42,607 bases of DNA from Christensenella sp. UBA1685 (lineage in GTDB: Bacteria; Bacillota; Clostridia; Christensenellales; CAG-138), in contig DCKB01000006.1 of assembly GCA_002320595.1 (NCBI GenBank), positions 1-42,607 on the forward strand, given 5' to 3'. The notes beneath the pieces are model-generated. The model saw nothing but the letters and a program-made list of their open reading frames with translations. It did no database searches and had not been told where the DNA came from. Positions 24,128 to 32,152 of the stretch are shown here, piece by piece; position 1 is the first letter of the stretch, and every line of letters begins with the position of its first letter. The position numbers and the translations under genes are program-made.

Positions 24128-25684
24128 TTAGGCGGTGGCGGATAACAAGCCGCGGCAGCAGAACAGGATCAACAGCGAGGCGAGAACATTCCAAAGCGCA
24201 CCCAACAGACAGCCTGCAAGAACCGAAAACGCGCCGCTGATGGCAATTGCCGCGACGGCGCCGGGAACGACGAGAAGGATCAAGATCGTGAAATACAGCA
24301 GGACGATGAGCATCTTGTTTTTCAACTTCCCCAGCAGCCGCTCAATCAGCAACATCCCGGAGGCGAAAACCGCGCCAAGGCTAAGGTAAAAAAGGCCAGC
24401 TCCCAGCAGCTCGGGGACGGACGGGTGGAGAAGCAGCGCCGTTGCAAGCAAAAACACAACCGTGTCTGCCGTATGCTTGATGAGCTGCGGCGCACAAATT
24501 GCGGCCAGCTTTGCAACCGGGCGGGCGGGCGCGACAAAAAGATAGTGCTGTGTCAACTCACGTGGGACACTGTTGGTCATTGAAAGAAACACGAGCATAT
24601 AGGCGGAGAAAAACAGGACGAACCAGAGCCAATTGGGGTCGGGGCCTTCCGCGCGGAGCATGAACATCCCAAACAGGGGGCCGGCGAGCGCGGCAATGGT
24701 GGAAAGGGAGAAAAGCCAGAGGCTCTTGCGGGATTGCTCGCGCATGGCGCGGTAAAAGAATGCACTTGCGCCGTGCCCGCGCAGGGGCGGCAACTCTCGT
24801 TTCACGCGCTTGCTCACGGGGCCGGTGCTGACGACTTTGCCTTCTTTTGCAGCTGCCTTTACATTATAAGCATGCTCTGCCGCAAAGAGCACATCTTCAT
24901 AATAATCCGCATCGCTGCGCACGAGCCAAAGCACCATCGCGCCGCAGCAAAGCAAGGAAAGCAGCACATAAACCATTGCAGCGCCCCATTGCCCAACCGC
25001 TGAGTGCAGGGCGATTGCCCGTCCGAAGCCGAGCGCCGGAACATAATTCCAGGCATCGCTGCCGAAAAAATGAACAAGGGCGGAAACAAAATCTCCCCCG
25101 CGCATGGCGAAAATCACAACGCCGATCGCCAAAAGAACCATGAATCCCTTGAGCATGGCATCGACACGCTTGCGCCATTGAGGACGTGCTGCGCACAGTG
25201 CATACAGGTTCGCGCTGAAAAGCTGGCAGAATACGCCGACGAGGATATAACCGATCATCAATCCTGCAACTGCCTCGCCGCCAAGGCCGCAATTCATGCG
25301 CAGGTTCGGGTACTGAGCGAGCATGCATACCGAGGCCAGCACAAGGATCCCGGCCTGCCGCACAACACCGTAAATCAGGATCTTGCGCGGGTTTACGGGC
25401 GCGGTGAAGAGCAGGTTTACATCTGCCATGGAAAAGAGCGCCATCCCCTGCTTCAGCCCCTGTAGAAGCGAGGTGCAAAAAATCAAAAGGAACACACCGT
25501 TTACGATTGCCGCATATGCGTTGAGGTTGCGCACCTCTCCGGCGGGCTCTCCGGAAGTCATCGTGGCGGAGAAGATCAGCAACCCGGCAATGACGAGATA
25601 GGGGATCAGCGTCACGGGCTTTTTAACCAATTCCCTCAATGCGTTTTGGATGGTTTTCCTGAGAAGGTAGAGTAGGGCTTTCAT
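24128..25684 (-). CDS. ABC exporter membrane protein
   Basis: This 518-residue integral membrane protein has about twelve hydrophobic segments in two clusters, separated by a cytoplasmic charged stretch near residues 275-310 (EDVLFAAEHAYNVKAAAKEGK). It resembles the putative ABC exporter family found beside single ATPase genes in Firmicutes. A characteristic LFTAPVNPRKILIYGVVRQ segment lies at about residues 90-110. Its start overlaps the ATPase stop as ATGA, so the two form one transporter. The cargo cannot be deduced; such exporters often act on peptides, antibiotics or lipids. The ribosome binding site is part of the ATPase coding end. Regulation is probably by the divergent XRE protein. 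Confidence 0.82.
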   Translation of the reverse strand: MKALLYLLRKTIQNALRELVKKPVTLIPYLVIAGLLIFSATMTSGEPAGEVRNLNAYAAIVNGVFLLIFCTSLLQGLKQGMALFSMADVNLLFTAPVNPRKILIYGVVRQAGILVLASVCMLAQYPNLRMNCGLGGEAVAGLMIGYILVGVFCQLFSANLYALCAARPQWRKRVDAMLKGFMVLLAIGVVIFAMRGGDFVSALVHFFGSDAWNYVPALGFGRAIALHSAVGQWGAAMVYVLLSLLCCGAMVLWLVRSDADYYEDVLFAAEHAYNVKAAAKEGKVVSTGPVSKRVKRELPPLRGHGASAFFYRAMREQSRKSLWLFSLSTIAALAGPLFGMFMLRAEGPDPNWLWFVLFFSAYMLVFLSMTNSVPRELTQHYLFVAPARPVAKLAAICAPQLIKHTADTVVFLLATALLLHPSVPELLGAGLFYLSLGAVFASGMLLIERLLGKLKNKMLIVLLYFTILILLVVPGAVAAIAISGAFSVLAGCLLGALWNVLASLLILFCCRGLLSATA

Positions 25685-26397
25685 TGTGCGCCGACTTCCT
25701 TTCGTTCCGTGATGTCAAAGAAAAGCTCCTCAAGCGACTCGCCGCTTGCATCCACTTCTGCGCGCGTGCGCGCTGCGGCGATTTTACCGTTCATGAGGAT
25801 ACGCAGATCGTCCCAAAGCTCGGACACGCTGTCAAGCATATGGGTAGAGATCAGCACGGCGCAGCCACGGTCGCGCTCCTCGCGGAACACGGCTTTGAGC
25901 TCTTTGATGGCGTGCGGATCGAGCCCAACCATGGGCTCGTCTACAAGAAGAAGCGTTGGCTCGGTCAAAAGCGCGCAGCAAATACTGACCTTCTGCTGCA
26001 TGCCCTTGGAAAGTTCCTTGCCAAGTTTGGTGCGCTTATCGTCAAGCTCAAACCGGGTAAGCAGCGCATCCGCACGTTGGCGCCAGCCGCCGGTAAGGCC
26101 ATATGCCCGGGCGATGAATTCCATATGCTCATTGATGGTCAAAAACTCATAAACCGAAGGGGTTTCAGGAATATAGCCAAGAGCACGCTTTGCTTCAAGC
26201 GATTTATTGTCGTGGCCGTCAATGGTAATTTCTCCTTCAAAACGGGAAAGGCCGGCGATTGCCTTGATTGCGGTCGATTTGCCCGCCCCGTTGGGGCCGA
26301 GCAGGATGGTGATGCGCCCCGGAAGAACGTCGAAGCTTAAGTGATCGTTGGCAAGCAGTTTGCCATAGCGTTTGGTTAATCCGTTTATATGAAGCAT
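25681..26397 (-). CDS. ABC exporter ATPase
   Basis: This 238-residue ATPase partners the downstream membrane gene. It has Walker A GPNGAGKST near residues 32-40, a Q-loop region YIPETPSVYEF, signature LSKGMQQKV, Walker B LLLVDEPMVGLD and an H-loop STHMLDS. The LSKGMQQ form of the signature and the ETP Q-loop are typical of ABC-2/exporter ATPases of the CcmA type. ATG 26397 is chosen for the GGAG about 9 bases upstream and the usual N-terminal MLHINGLTKRYG; longer readings toward 26886 run through the regulatory region and the divergent gene. The promoter lies at 26563-26591, leaving a leader of about 160 nt. Confidence 0.93.
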   Translation of the reverse strand: MLHINGLTKRYGKLLANDHLSFDVLPGRITILLGPNGAGKSTAIKAIAGLSRFEGEITIDGHDNKSLEAKRALGYIPETPSVYEFLTINEHMEFIARAYGLTGGWRQRADALLTRFELDDKRTKLGKELSKGMQQKVSICCALLTEPTLLLVDEPMVGLDPHAIKELKAVFREERDRGCAVLISTHMLDSVSELWDDLRILMNGKIAAARTRAEVDASGESLEELFFDITERKEVGAQ

Positions 26398-26562
26398 GAG
26401 ATATAACTCCTTCCTTTGTGCCTTTGTGCGGCAGAGCCGCTTATGTATAGTATAGTATATCATAGTCCACGTTTCCTGCATAGACGCAGTGGAGAGCAGC
26501 CGCTCTGCATAGGGCGCGCTTGCCAGCCCACTCCATCTGCACGGAGAAAAAGGACGCTTAAA

Positions 26563-26600
26563 AGGATACACTATTTTAGGTGTAAAGTCAATACATCTAA
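26563..26600 (-). promoter_or_regulatory. ABC exporter promoter with 25-bp dyad operator
   Basis: On the minus strand TTGACT (26591-26586) and TATCCT (26568-26563) are 17 bp apart. The -35 box sits in the centre of an inverted repeat, TTAGGTGTA (26576-26584) and TACATCTAA (26592-26600), matching at 8 of 9 positions across a 7-bp gap. A repressor bound there would block the promoter. The XRE gene starting 40 bp away in the opposite direction is the obvious candidate. Confidence 0.6.
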
Positions 26601-26640
26601 TCTGGTGTGGGTAAAATAACAATATAACATAAAAACACAA

Positions 26641-26871
26641 TTGGTGGTGGCACGAATCAAACCGTACTATGAGATCCTCCGCAGCCTGCGGGAAGATCAT
26701 GACCTGACACAGAGCGATGTTGCAAACCTCCTCGGCACTACACAGCAGGTTTATTCGCGCTATGAGAACGGCGTTAACGAAATGCCCGTGCGCCATATCG
26801 TCACACTTTGCAAGTTTTATCGTGTGAGCGCTGATTTTATTTTGGGTTTGCCCGAAAACGAAGGAGTATGA
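26641..26871 (+). CDS. Small XRE-family HTH regulator
   Basis: This 76-residue DNA-binding protein is little more than a Cro/C1-type helix-turn-helix: YYEILRSLREDHDLTQSDVANLLGT, TQQVYSRYENGVNEMPV, and VTLCKFYRVSADFILGLPE. It has no additional sensor domain. The start is uncertain among TTG 26641, GTG 26644 and GTG 26647, as no strong ribosome binding site is visible. It is divergent from the ABC exporter pair, and a 25-bp dyad overlaps the exporter promoter, so it most likely represses the exporter and perhaps itself. The following 26872-27138 stretch holds no supported gene; it should contain the cotJ promoter, which I cannot identify with certainty. Confidence 0.85.
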   Translation: MVVARIKPYYEILRSLREDHDLTQSDVANLLGTTQQVYSRYENGVNEMPVRHIVTLCKFYRVSADFILGLPENEGV

Positions 26872-27138
26872 TGATGGCGCCTGCAAGGCGCCTGCGCTGG
26901 AACCGGGGCATGCCGGCAGAGTATTTTATCAAAGCAAGACTGTAAAACTCAAAGCAGGAAATTGCACACAGCATCATCTATTTGCGCATTCCGGCGGATG
27001 CCGGCCGCTTTGCCGCAGCATAAAACAGGCTGCGGTTTCTTCCTATACATACCTGTAACAGCACATTGGGAAACAGCATATGAATGAGTATGGCATGGAA
27101 CGCGCCATGCACACCTTACATGTTTAGGAGGAATCGCA

Positions 27139-27378
27139 GTGTATAGAAATCTCAACGCCTCTTGCACAACATGCGCGAGCATGGTGGCGGGCAAAAGAAC
27201 GACATATGATACGGTTGCCGCAGGAACCGTATGCACCAGCGAAGTATGCGGGCCGAATATCCTGCTCGGCGGCCAGCAGCTTGCGCAAATCAACTTCCCC
27301 ATCCAGCAGTACGGGGAAGGATTCTGCCCGGGTGAAGCGCTGGAACAGGGAACGATGTTCCCCGAGCTGGTGCTTTAA
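27139..27378 (+). CDS. cotJA: Spore coat associated protein CotJA
   Basis: This 79-residue spore-coat protein resembles the long form of CotJA found in Clostridia. The C-terminal part, VCGPNILLGGQQLAQINFPIQQY then GEGFCPGEALEQGTMFPELV, carries the CotJA motif of repeated Pro-x-QxY and CPxxALxxGTxFPEL. The N-terminal extension contains a CxxC (SCTTCAS). In Bacillus the protein is made in the mother cell under sigma-E control and helps assemble the coat. Translation starts at GTG with AGGAGG 7 bases upstream. It heads cotJA-cotJB-cotJC, with gaps of 14 and 12 bp, and is good evidence that the host forms spores. Confidence 0.88.
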   Translation: MYRNLNASCTTCASMVAGKRTTYDTVAAGTVCTSEVCGPNILLGGQQLAQINFPIQQYGEGFCPGEALEQGTMFPELVL

Positions 27379-27392
27379 GGACGGAGGAGGGA

Positions 27393-27644
27393 ATGAACAT
27401 GGAAACAACGCAATGTGCTTTGTTGAACCAAATCAGCGAATACCAGTTCGTATGCGTTGAGCTGAATCTGTATCTTGACACACACCCGAAGGACGAAGCG
27501 GCGCGCGCCGATTATCTGTGCTATAGCAAAATGCTGCAGCAACTCATCACCCAATATGAGGAGCAATACGGCCCGCTGCAGAATTTCGGGCATTCGCCCA
27601 CGGAAACCGGCTGCTACGTTTGCTCGAAATGGCCTTGGGAATAA
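27393..27644 (+). CDS. cotJB: Spore coat protein CotJB
   Basis: This 83-residue protein matches CotJB. It has the helical LLNQISEYQFVCVELNLYLDTHP motif, followed by DEAARADYLCYSKMLQQLITQYEEQYGPL, and ends in the hallmark aromatic tail of the family, here CYVCSKWPWE. CotJB is a mother-cell protein that co-assembles with CotJA and CotJC in the inner coat. Two in-frame ATGs, at 27393 and 27399, lie after GGAGGAGG; either could be used. The gene lies between cotJA and cotJC in one operon. Confidence 0.9.
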   Translation: MNMETTQCALLNQISEYQFVCVELNLYLDTHPKDEAARADYLCYSKMLQQLITQYEEQYGPLQNFGHSPTETGCYVCSKWPWE

Positions 27645-27656
27645 GGAGGAACACCT

Positions 27657-28079
27657 ATGTGGATCTATCAGAAAAAACTTGAATACCCCGTTAACATCAC
27701 AGCCCCCGATCCCCGCATGGCAAAAGCACTTATGGCACAGTATGGCGGCCCGGATTCGGAGCTTGCCGCTTCCATGCGTTACTTGACACAGCGCTTCTCG
27801 ATGCCTGATAATCGTGTACGCGCTACATGCAACGATATCGGTACGGAAGAGTTAGCACATTGGGAGATGATTGGCACGATGATTTACCAGTGCATGCGTG
27901 GAGCGAGCCTGGAAGAAATTGAAGCAGCGGGCCTGCTCGGGTACTATACGATGCACAATCACGGAGTTTATCCGGCCGATCCCAACGGAGTGCCCTTCAC
28001 GGCCAGCTACATCCAGTGCACCGGAGACCCGATTGCAGATCTTGTGGAGGATCTTGCAGCAGATGCTGCAATCACATAA
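27657..28079 (+). CDS. cotJC: C-terminally truncated spore coat Mn-catalase CotJC
   Basis: CotJC is a manganese catalase-like coat protein, usually about 190 residues; this one has only 140. The N-terminal part is typical: MWIYQKKLEYPVNITAPDP, ELAASMRYLTQRFSMP, the metal-binding GTEELAHWEMIGTMIYQ, and GVPFTASYIQCTGDPIADLVEDLAAD. The family normally continues with an AEQKARTTYD-like helix and a later REIVHFQRFGEAL helix that supplies the last metal-binding histidine; here the frame ends four residues after DLAAD and a terminator follows. No continuation is visible in another frame. The protein should lack a complete dimanganese site, though it could still be a structural coat part. GGAGG precedes the ATG. 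Confidence 0.85.
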   Translation: MWIYQKKLEYPVNITAPDPRMAKALMAQYGGPDSELAASMRYLTQRFSMPDNRVRATCNDIGTEELAHWEMIGTMIYQCMRGASLEEIEAAGLLGYYTMHNHGVYPADPNGVPFTASYIQCTGDPIADLVEDLAADAAIT

Positions 28080-28120
28080 GAACAACCTAATGAAAAAACA
28101 GATGGGACAAGCTTATTTCC

Positions 28121-28160
28121 AATCAAAAAAGCACATCGGCGGATGTGCTTTTTTTTGATT
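28121..28160 (+). terminator. Strong Rho-independent terminator after cotJC
   Basis: The stem AGCACATC (with flanking A6) and GATGTGCT (with T8) has loop GGCG, and the pairing extends through AATCAAAAAA and TTTTTTGATT. It ends the cotJ transcript and, because of the A-run, could also stop the convergent hip transcript. Base composition changes just beyond it. Confidence 0.88.
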
Positions 28161-28174
28161 CCGTTATGACAGAT

Positions 28175-29143
28175 TTAATGGAGACCGGACAGCAGAGCCA
28201 GTCTTTCTTCCATCAGCTTTTCCAAGGCTTCTTGCATGTCCTCTGGCAGATAGGACGCGCGGCACATGGCGATGTACTTATCCTTGAGTTTTACTACCTT
28301 AGCGATCATTTTCTCGGCTGACTTTTCCGGGATCCCCAAAGCGTCAGCAAATACCATAAAGTCTTTCCTGCGGATGTTCTGCTTCTTGCCGTTCAAGGTC
28401 AGTGCCAACTGCTCCTGATCGGCAGGGATGACAACATTGGTAGAAAGCATATCATATGCCGCAGATAAGGTATACGTTTGGCTCCCTTCCGCAGACTCGA
28501 TCAAGGAAAAATTCTTGAGGTGCATGTCGGAGTTGCCTACCGCAAAGGAAAACACCACGCGAAGATACAGCTCTGTCGTATCAAATCCCTTTGCGGAGGA
28601 ATACCTTGCAATGATTTTGCCGCAGCGCTCATAGGAACCGCGGTATTTGTCCTCGGTCAGTCTGCCGTCAAGCTGACAGAAATCCTCCATAGCCAGCATT
28701 TGATGATCGATCCGGTCAATGCGCTTTGTGATATACGCAAAGGCATTGTTCTGGGAAGGAAGCCGCATTAAGGCATAAGGAACCGTCTTAATCCCGGTTG
28801 CTTCGGCCATCTGCATGACAAGATATTCCATCTCGGGCAGTGCGGCGTATTCTTCCGTCTGAGGTTTCAGAATGTAGCCCGTAGGATAATTAACCAGCGT
28901 CAAGCGCGGATTATCTTCCCGGGAGAGATGCAAAGACAGCTTCTTTTGCACGCCCGGCACGGTATAGCCCTTATTGGTATTCTCAATGGCAAGCTGGTTT
29001 AGAACTTCTTCTGATACATCGATATCCGGGAACTTGGAAGTACCGAAAAAATCACGGATGCAGGAAACATGCCAGCTGTTTTTTTGCTCCAATTCAGTTG
29101 CAGAAGGTTTCAATGGTTTGCCGCAGCACAAGCAATACTTCAT
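28175..29143 (-). CDS. hipT: HipT-like kinase toxin of a HipBST system
   Basis: This 322-residue protein corresponds to HipA without its N-terminal subdomain. It starts with a small zinc motif CLCCGKPL, then the glycine-rich loop region GYTVPGVQKKLSLHL. Kinase landmarks are KPQTEEYAALPEMEYLVMQMAEATGI, the catalytic loop GNSDMHLKNFSL and the metal-binding AAYDMLST. HipT of enteropathogenic E. coli phosphorylates TrpS and halts translation; the target here is unknown. Loop residues corresponding to the two autophosphorylated serines of HipT appear to be Thr and Pro. Its ATG overlaps the hipS stop as ATGA, confirming the three-gene operon. A terminator shared with cotJC lies downstream. Confidence 0.88.
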   Translation of the reverse strand: MKYCLCCGKPLKPSATELEQKNSWHVSCIRDFFGTSKFPDIDVSEEVLNQLAIENTNKGYTVPGVQKKLSLHLSREDNPRLTLVNYPTGYILKPQTEEYAALPEMEYLVMQMAEATGIKTVPYALMRLPSQNNAFAYITKRIDRIDHQMLAMEDFCQLDGRLTEDKYRGSYERCGKIIARYSSAKGFDTTELYLRVVFSFAVGNSDMHLKNFSLIESAEGSQTYTLSAAYDMLSTNVVIPADQEQLALTLNGKKQNIRRKDFMVFADALGIPEKSAEKMIAKVVKLKDKYIAMCRASYLPEDMQEALEKLMEERLALLSGLH

Positions 29144-29469
29144 TCCCGCACCTCCTTGATCTGAACATTCCCGATCGGATCTTTGCAGGCCACAAGAAGC
29201 AAGCCAAAACGATCTTTGCGGTCGATCTTCCAGTTATGACTCACCATATCCAGCAGCCAACCTTCGGGGATCAGGCCATCAAAAAATGCAAAGAGTGTTT
29301 TTGATGTGTATTCTCCTTCCTGCATGGGCAGCGTGAGGCTGACTGCGGTTGCAGTTTTATCCGCCACATAAGCAGGATTATAGAGAAAGGAATAGCCCGC
29401 ATCGGTTTCCTTCAGTGTTCCGGCAAAAGTGTTGCGCACATATACGTACGCTGTTCTGTATGCTTCCAT
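29140..29469 (-). CDS. hipS: HipS-like protein (HipA N-terminal subdomain 1)
   Basis: This 109-residue protein matches the N-terminal subdomain of HipA encoded as a separate gene. Visible features are AYVYVRNTFAGTLKET at the start, YSFLYNPAYV, the conserved AVSLTLPMQEGEY, FFDGLIPEGWLLDMV and DRFGLLLVACKDPIGNV. In the E. coli HipBST system HipS, rather than HipB, neutralises HipT, even though its fold was inherited from the toxin side. The gene order hipB-hipS-hipT is the same here, with one-base and four-base overlaps, so equimolar translation by coupling is likely. Confidence 0.88.
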   Translation of the reverse strand: MEAYRTAYVYVRNTFAGTLKETDAGYSFLYNPAYVADKTATAVSLTLPMQEGEYTSKTLFAFFDGLIPEGWLLDMVSHNWKIDRKDRFGLLLVACKDPIGNVQIKEVRE

Positions 29470-29669
29470 CAGTCATCCATCCTTCCGGGCACCACTTTCA
29501 TGTCAAACATGGCAAGTGCCTGATTCACCTTATCCATTCGAACGGTTTCTTTGCCTTGTTCCAGTTCGCGAATAAAGCGAAGCCCCAGCCCGGAGCGGAT
29601 CGCAAATTCTTCCTGGGTAAGGCCCAGCTCTTTTCTCTTTTGTTTGATAAATGTAGCAATCGTATTCAT
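29469..29669 (-). CDS. hipB: HipB-like XRE regulator
   Basis: This 66-residue helix-turn-helix protein begins MNTIATFIKQKRKELGLTQ, continues EEFAIRSGLGLRFIRELEQGKETVRMDKV and ends MFDMKVVPGRMDD. It is the DNA-binding autoregulator of the operon. The ATG at 29669 is only six bases after a TATAAT, so the transcript probably starts at or next to the initiation codon; the upstream GTG at 29684 lies before the -10 box and cannot be used from this promoter. No ribosome binding site is present, in keeping with leaderless translation. Its stop overlaps hipS by one base. Confidence 0.85.
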   Translation of the reverse strand: MNTIATFIKQKRKELGLTQEEFAIRSGLGLRFIRELEQGKETVRMDKVNQALAMFDMKVVPGRMDD

Positions 29670-29675
29670 AACCGC

Positions 29676-29704
29676 ATTATACACCCTAACGGGTATAGCA
29701 TCAA
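29676..29704 (-). promoter_or_regulatory. hipBST promoter with HipB operator candidate
   Basis: On the minus strand TTGATG (29704-29699), a 17-bp spacer and TATAAT (29681-29676) form a strong promoter. The spacer and -10 contain the imperfect dyad TATACCC-GTTA-GGGTGTATA, a natural operator for HipB. The rest of 29705-30064 shows no gene that I can support. Confidence 0.65.
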
Positions 29705-30064
29705 GTGGTTCGACAATAAATTGTACCCGATAGGGAGCAAATAGTGCAACAGAATAGTGAACGATACACGTTCAGTGCAATGCTTCGCAGAGGAACAACT
29801 TCTTCAACTAAGCTCTTGGTCGAATAAGTGGATGTCCCACGAAACGGGTGGGAATAGCGCTTAATTTCACAGAACAACTTATTGTTATGTAGGTTGTGTT
29901 GCATTAACAGAATTGTAATTAATACGTTCTGCAGAATTGATAATTATTTCTTCTGCAACAGCTCGTATCAAGGGGATTTCTTTTGCAAACTGTTTATCAT
30001 GTTTAAAAGGCTCATACCTTAATCTTTCTCCATGTTTACTGTATCGCGCCGCCAATAATGTAAA

Positions 30065-30109
30065 CGATGCCCGGAGGAAGCTTTGAAATACGTGGCTTTT
30101 CGGGCATCG
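30065..30109 (-). terminator. Probable terminator of the OLD nuclease gene
   Basis: Arms CGATGCCCG (30065-30073) and CGGGCATCG (30101-30109) form a perfect 9-bp stem around a 27-nt loop, 34 bp after the nuclease stop. The following T-tract on the minus strand (TTTACATTATT) is weak. Confidence 0.45.
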
Positions 30110-30142
30110 GTGTTTTGAATTATTTAGTTAAGCGGCCACTCA

Positions 30143-31825
30143 TCAGTTAACCATAGAATTTAAAGCAGATATAAGTGCATCAATGGAAGAACGCTTATGC
30201 GGATTTAAGGCGGCCGCTGGATCTGAAGGAACAGCTTCTGCCACACAAAGCTTCACCCGTTTCTCCGTTGTATCATTCCATTGTTTCCCTTGAGATCTAA
30301 AACAGTCTGCAACTCTGTCTGACCACTTCTTGCTGCCCCTAAACTCAGTGACATTCAAGTTTACTCCGAACTCTGAAAGGACAGCTTCAGCATATGCCGA
30401 TTTCTCGAGACAATCTTCAAACTCTGCATTAGGTGAACCATTGCATATCGTATATGTAGTATTACGGGTATTTAGCAAGCCTTGAGCTTCTGCATCCTGG
30501 CCTGCCCTTCTACCTGCATCATCATTATCCAACAGTGCATGGTACTTACATTGCAGATTCCGATAGAAGGAGAGCTTGTATGGTAAATTACCAGCACCAC
30601 CCATATCATCAATAATCAGAGTTCCATTTTGAATTGCCTTCTTGATGCTTTCACTCATCTGTGGGAGTAACTTCTCTAATACGATTTTGTCATCTTCACC
30701 TTCTACGACAAGGACATTTTCAGCATTGATTAGATTATCGGAGACTTTTGTACCAAGTACATCTCGAATCTCTTTAATCTTTTTTACAGGTGTTGCCTTA
30801 CCAGAATCCACTATGATGTTTTCTTTCAAATTTGAACGGTTAACAAAAAGTGGACTATGAGTTGTGAGAACAACTTGGTGATTAACCGAAAGTGTATTGA
30901 TTGTTTCATATAGTTGCCGTGCGCTTTCAGGGTGGAGGTGAGACTCAGGTTCTTCTATTGCGATTACAGATACACGATCACGGGAGGTTGGAATATTTAG
31001 CATAGCTAACGCTGTCAGACTTTTAATTCCATCGCCTTTTTGCTGCAGTGGTGTTGGGGTTCCATCATTGATGATAACATTTGTGCTTCGACGTACAGGT
31101 GCTCGTCGTTGATCTTTTTGTAATGTGATTTGGACATCTCTAACAGAGGGCAAAAACTCTTGAAGTGGGGCAATTAGTTGAGCAGAGATGCCGTCCAAAA
31201 CACTTTGCTGCAAACGCTCCATTGTATGTAGTGCTTCTACATATTCTGGGTTAGACTCTAAAGATGAAAGTTGTTTTTCAATAAGCGAATCAACAACTCG
31301 CAAAGCATCATGTTCGGTACGCACAGCGGGAATAAAATTAAAATCAATCTTAAAGCAAACATACTCAATAATTTTGAGCTTGTTTTCTGTATTGGCAAAA
31401 GCGGGAGTTCCTCTCTTAGGAATATCAATCTTAACCATTGAATGGTTAATTGAGACTCGTACCGGAATATGTCCAGAAAGTCTTATACTCGTAAGATTGC
31501 GAATAGCAGAAATATCGGCAGCATTCAACTCAAAATCAAGCTCGATAGAAGAAAAACCATTCGGATTCCGTTCTTGCAGAGACAAGGGATAATCTCGCTC
31601 CCAATCATATCGCATGCGGTTTCTTAAGTAATTTGCGGAAAGTCTCAAACTACGAGGATCAGACGAGTACATCTTCATTATGTCCATAGCCAAGGTGAGG
31701 GCACGTAAAATATTAGACTTTCCTTCGTTGTTTTTTCCGACCAGAACCGTCATGTTGTTGGTTTGGATTTTGCGTGCATTAGTGATACTTCTATAGTTGA
31801 TAACAGAAAAGCTTGACAACTTCAT
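30143..31825 (-). CDS. OLD-family ATP-dependent endonuclease
   Basis: This 560-residue protein joins an ABC-type ATPase to a C-terminal Toprim nuclease, the layout of class 1 OLD proteins. The ATPase shows Walker A VGKNNEGKSN near residues 29-38, a signature-like QQKGDGIKSLTAL, Walker B VIAIEEPESHLHP and H-loop LTTHSPLF. The Toprim part shows VLVVEGEDDKIVLEKLL and ALLDNDDAGR, with the acidic metal-binding residues intact. OLD nucleases act in phage exclusion (P2 Old) and, with a UvrD-like helicase, in Gabija; no helicase gene is adjacent, so it is a stand-alone OLD. AAGGGG precedes the ATG. With hipBST it gives the element a small defence-like load. Confidence 0.88.
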   Translation of the reverse strand: MKLSSFSVINYRSITNARKIQTNNMTVLVGKNNEGKSNILRALTLAMDIMKMYSSDPRSLRLSANYLRNRMRYDWERDYPLSLQERNPNGFSSIELDFELNAADISAIRNLTSIRLSGHIPVRVSINHSMVKIDIPKRGTPAFANTENKLKIIEYVCFKIDFNFIPAVRTEHDALRVVDSLIEKQLSSLESNPEYVEALHTMERLQQSVLDGISAQLIAPLQEFLPSVRDVQITLQKDQRRAPVRRSTNVIINDGTPTPLQQKGDGIKSLTALAMLNIPTSRDRVSVIAIEEPESHLHPESARQLYETINTLSVNHQVVLTTHSPLFVNRSNLKENIIVDSGKATPVKKIKEIRDVLGTKVSDNLINAENVLVVEGEDDKIVLEKLLPQMSESIKKAIQNGTLIIDDMGGAGNLPYKLSFYRNLQCKYHALLDNDDAGRRAGQDAEAQGLLNTRNTTYTICNGSPNAEFEDCLEKSAYAEAVLSEFGVNLNVTEFRGSKKWSDRVADCFRSQGKQWNDTTEKRVKLCVAEAVPSDPAAALNPHKRSSIDALISALNSMVN

Positions 31826-31924
31826 GGAAAGGCCCCTTTCTGAATATCTATCATTTTACTAATTGAAGTTTACATCTTCATCGGAACAATATCAACCAAC
31901 ATTTGACAAATATCGGAACAATAG

Positions 31925-31954
31925 AACGGCGACGATCGATGGATCACCGCCGTT
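31925..31954 (+). terminator. Hairpin with T-run of uncertain role
   Basis: Arms AACGGCG (31925-31931) and CGCCGTT (31948-31954) are followed by TTTTT. No plus-strand gene that I can support precedes it. The remaining sequence of 31826-32152 holds the nuclease and parA promoters presumably, but none is clear-cut. Confidence 0.35.
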
Positions 31955-32152
31955 TTTGTTATTAGGATATATACTTTGGACTTATGATGCAGACGATCTT
32001 TGGCTGGAGAAATGCCTGCATCTTTGCTTCGAACCCTTTGGAAAACTTGTGATTGCATTCTTCGAGGGTTGGCAGACTGACAATAATAGCTCAATTGAAC
32101 CGCTTTCATAAAGGCGACTTTTCATTTTTACAACATTGAAAGGAGAAACACC

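Noticed and set aside
29701..29904. 67-codon open frame upstream of hipB
   Set aside because: No ribosome binding site, no recognisable composition, and it covers the hipB promoter.
30143..31825. Gabija system
   Set aside because: Only the GajA-like OLD architecture is present; no UvrD-like GajB gene lies on either side.
31863..32111. 82-codon plus-strand open frame between the nuclease and parA
   Set aside because: It begins in the nuclease promoter region, contains the 31925-31954 hairpin and resembles no family.
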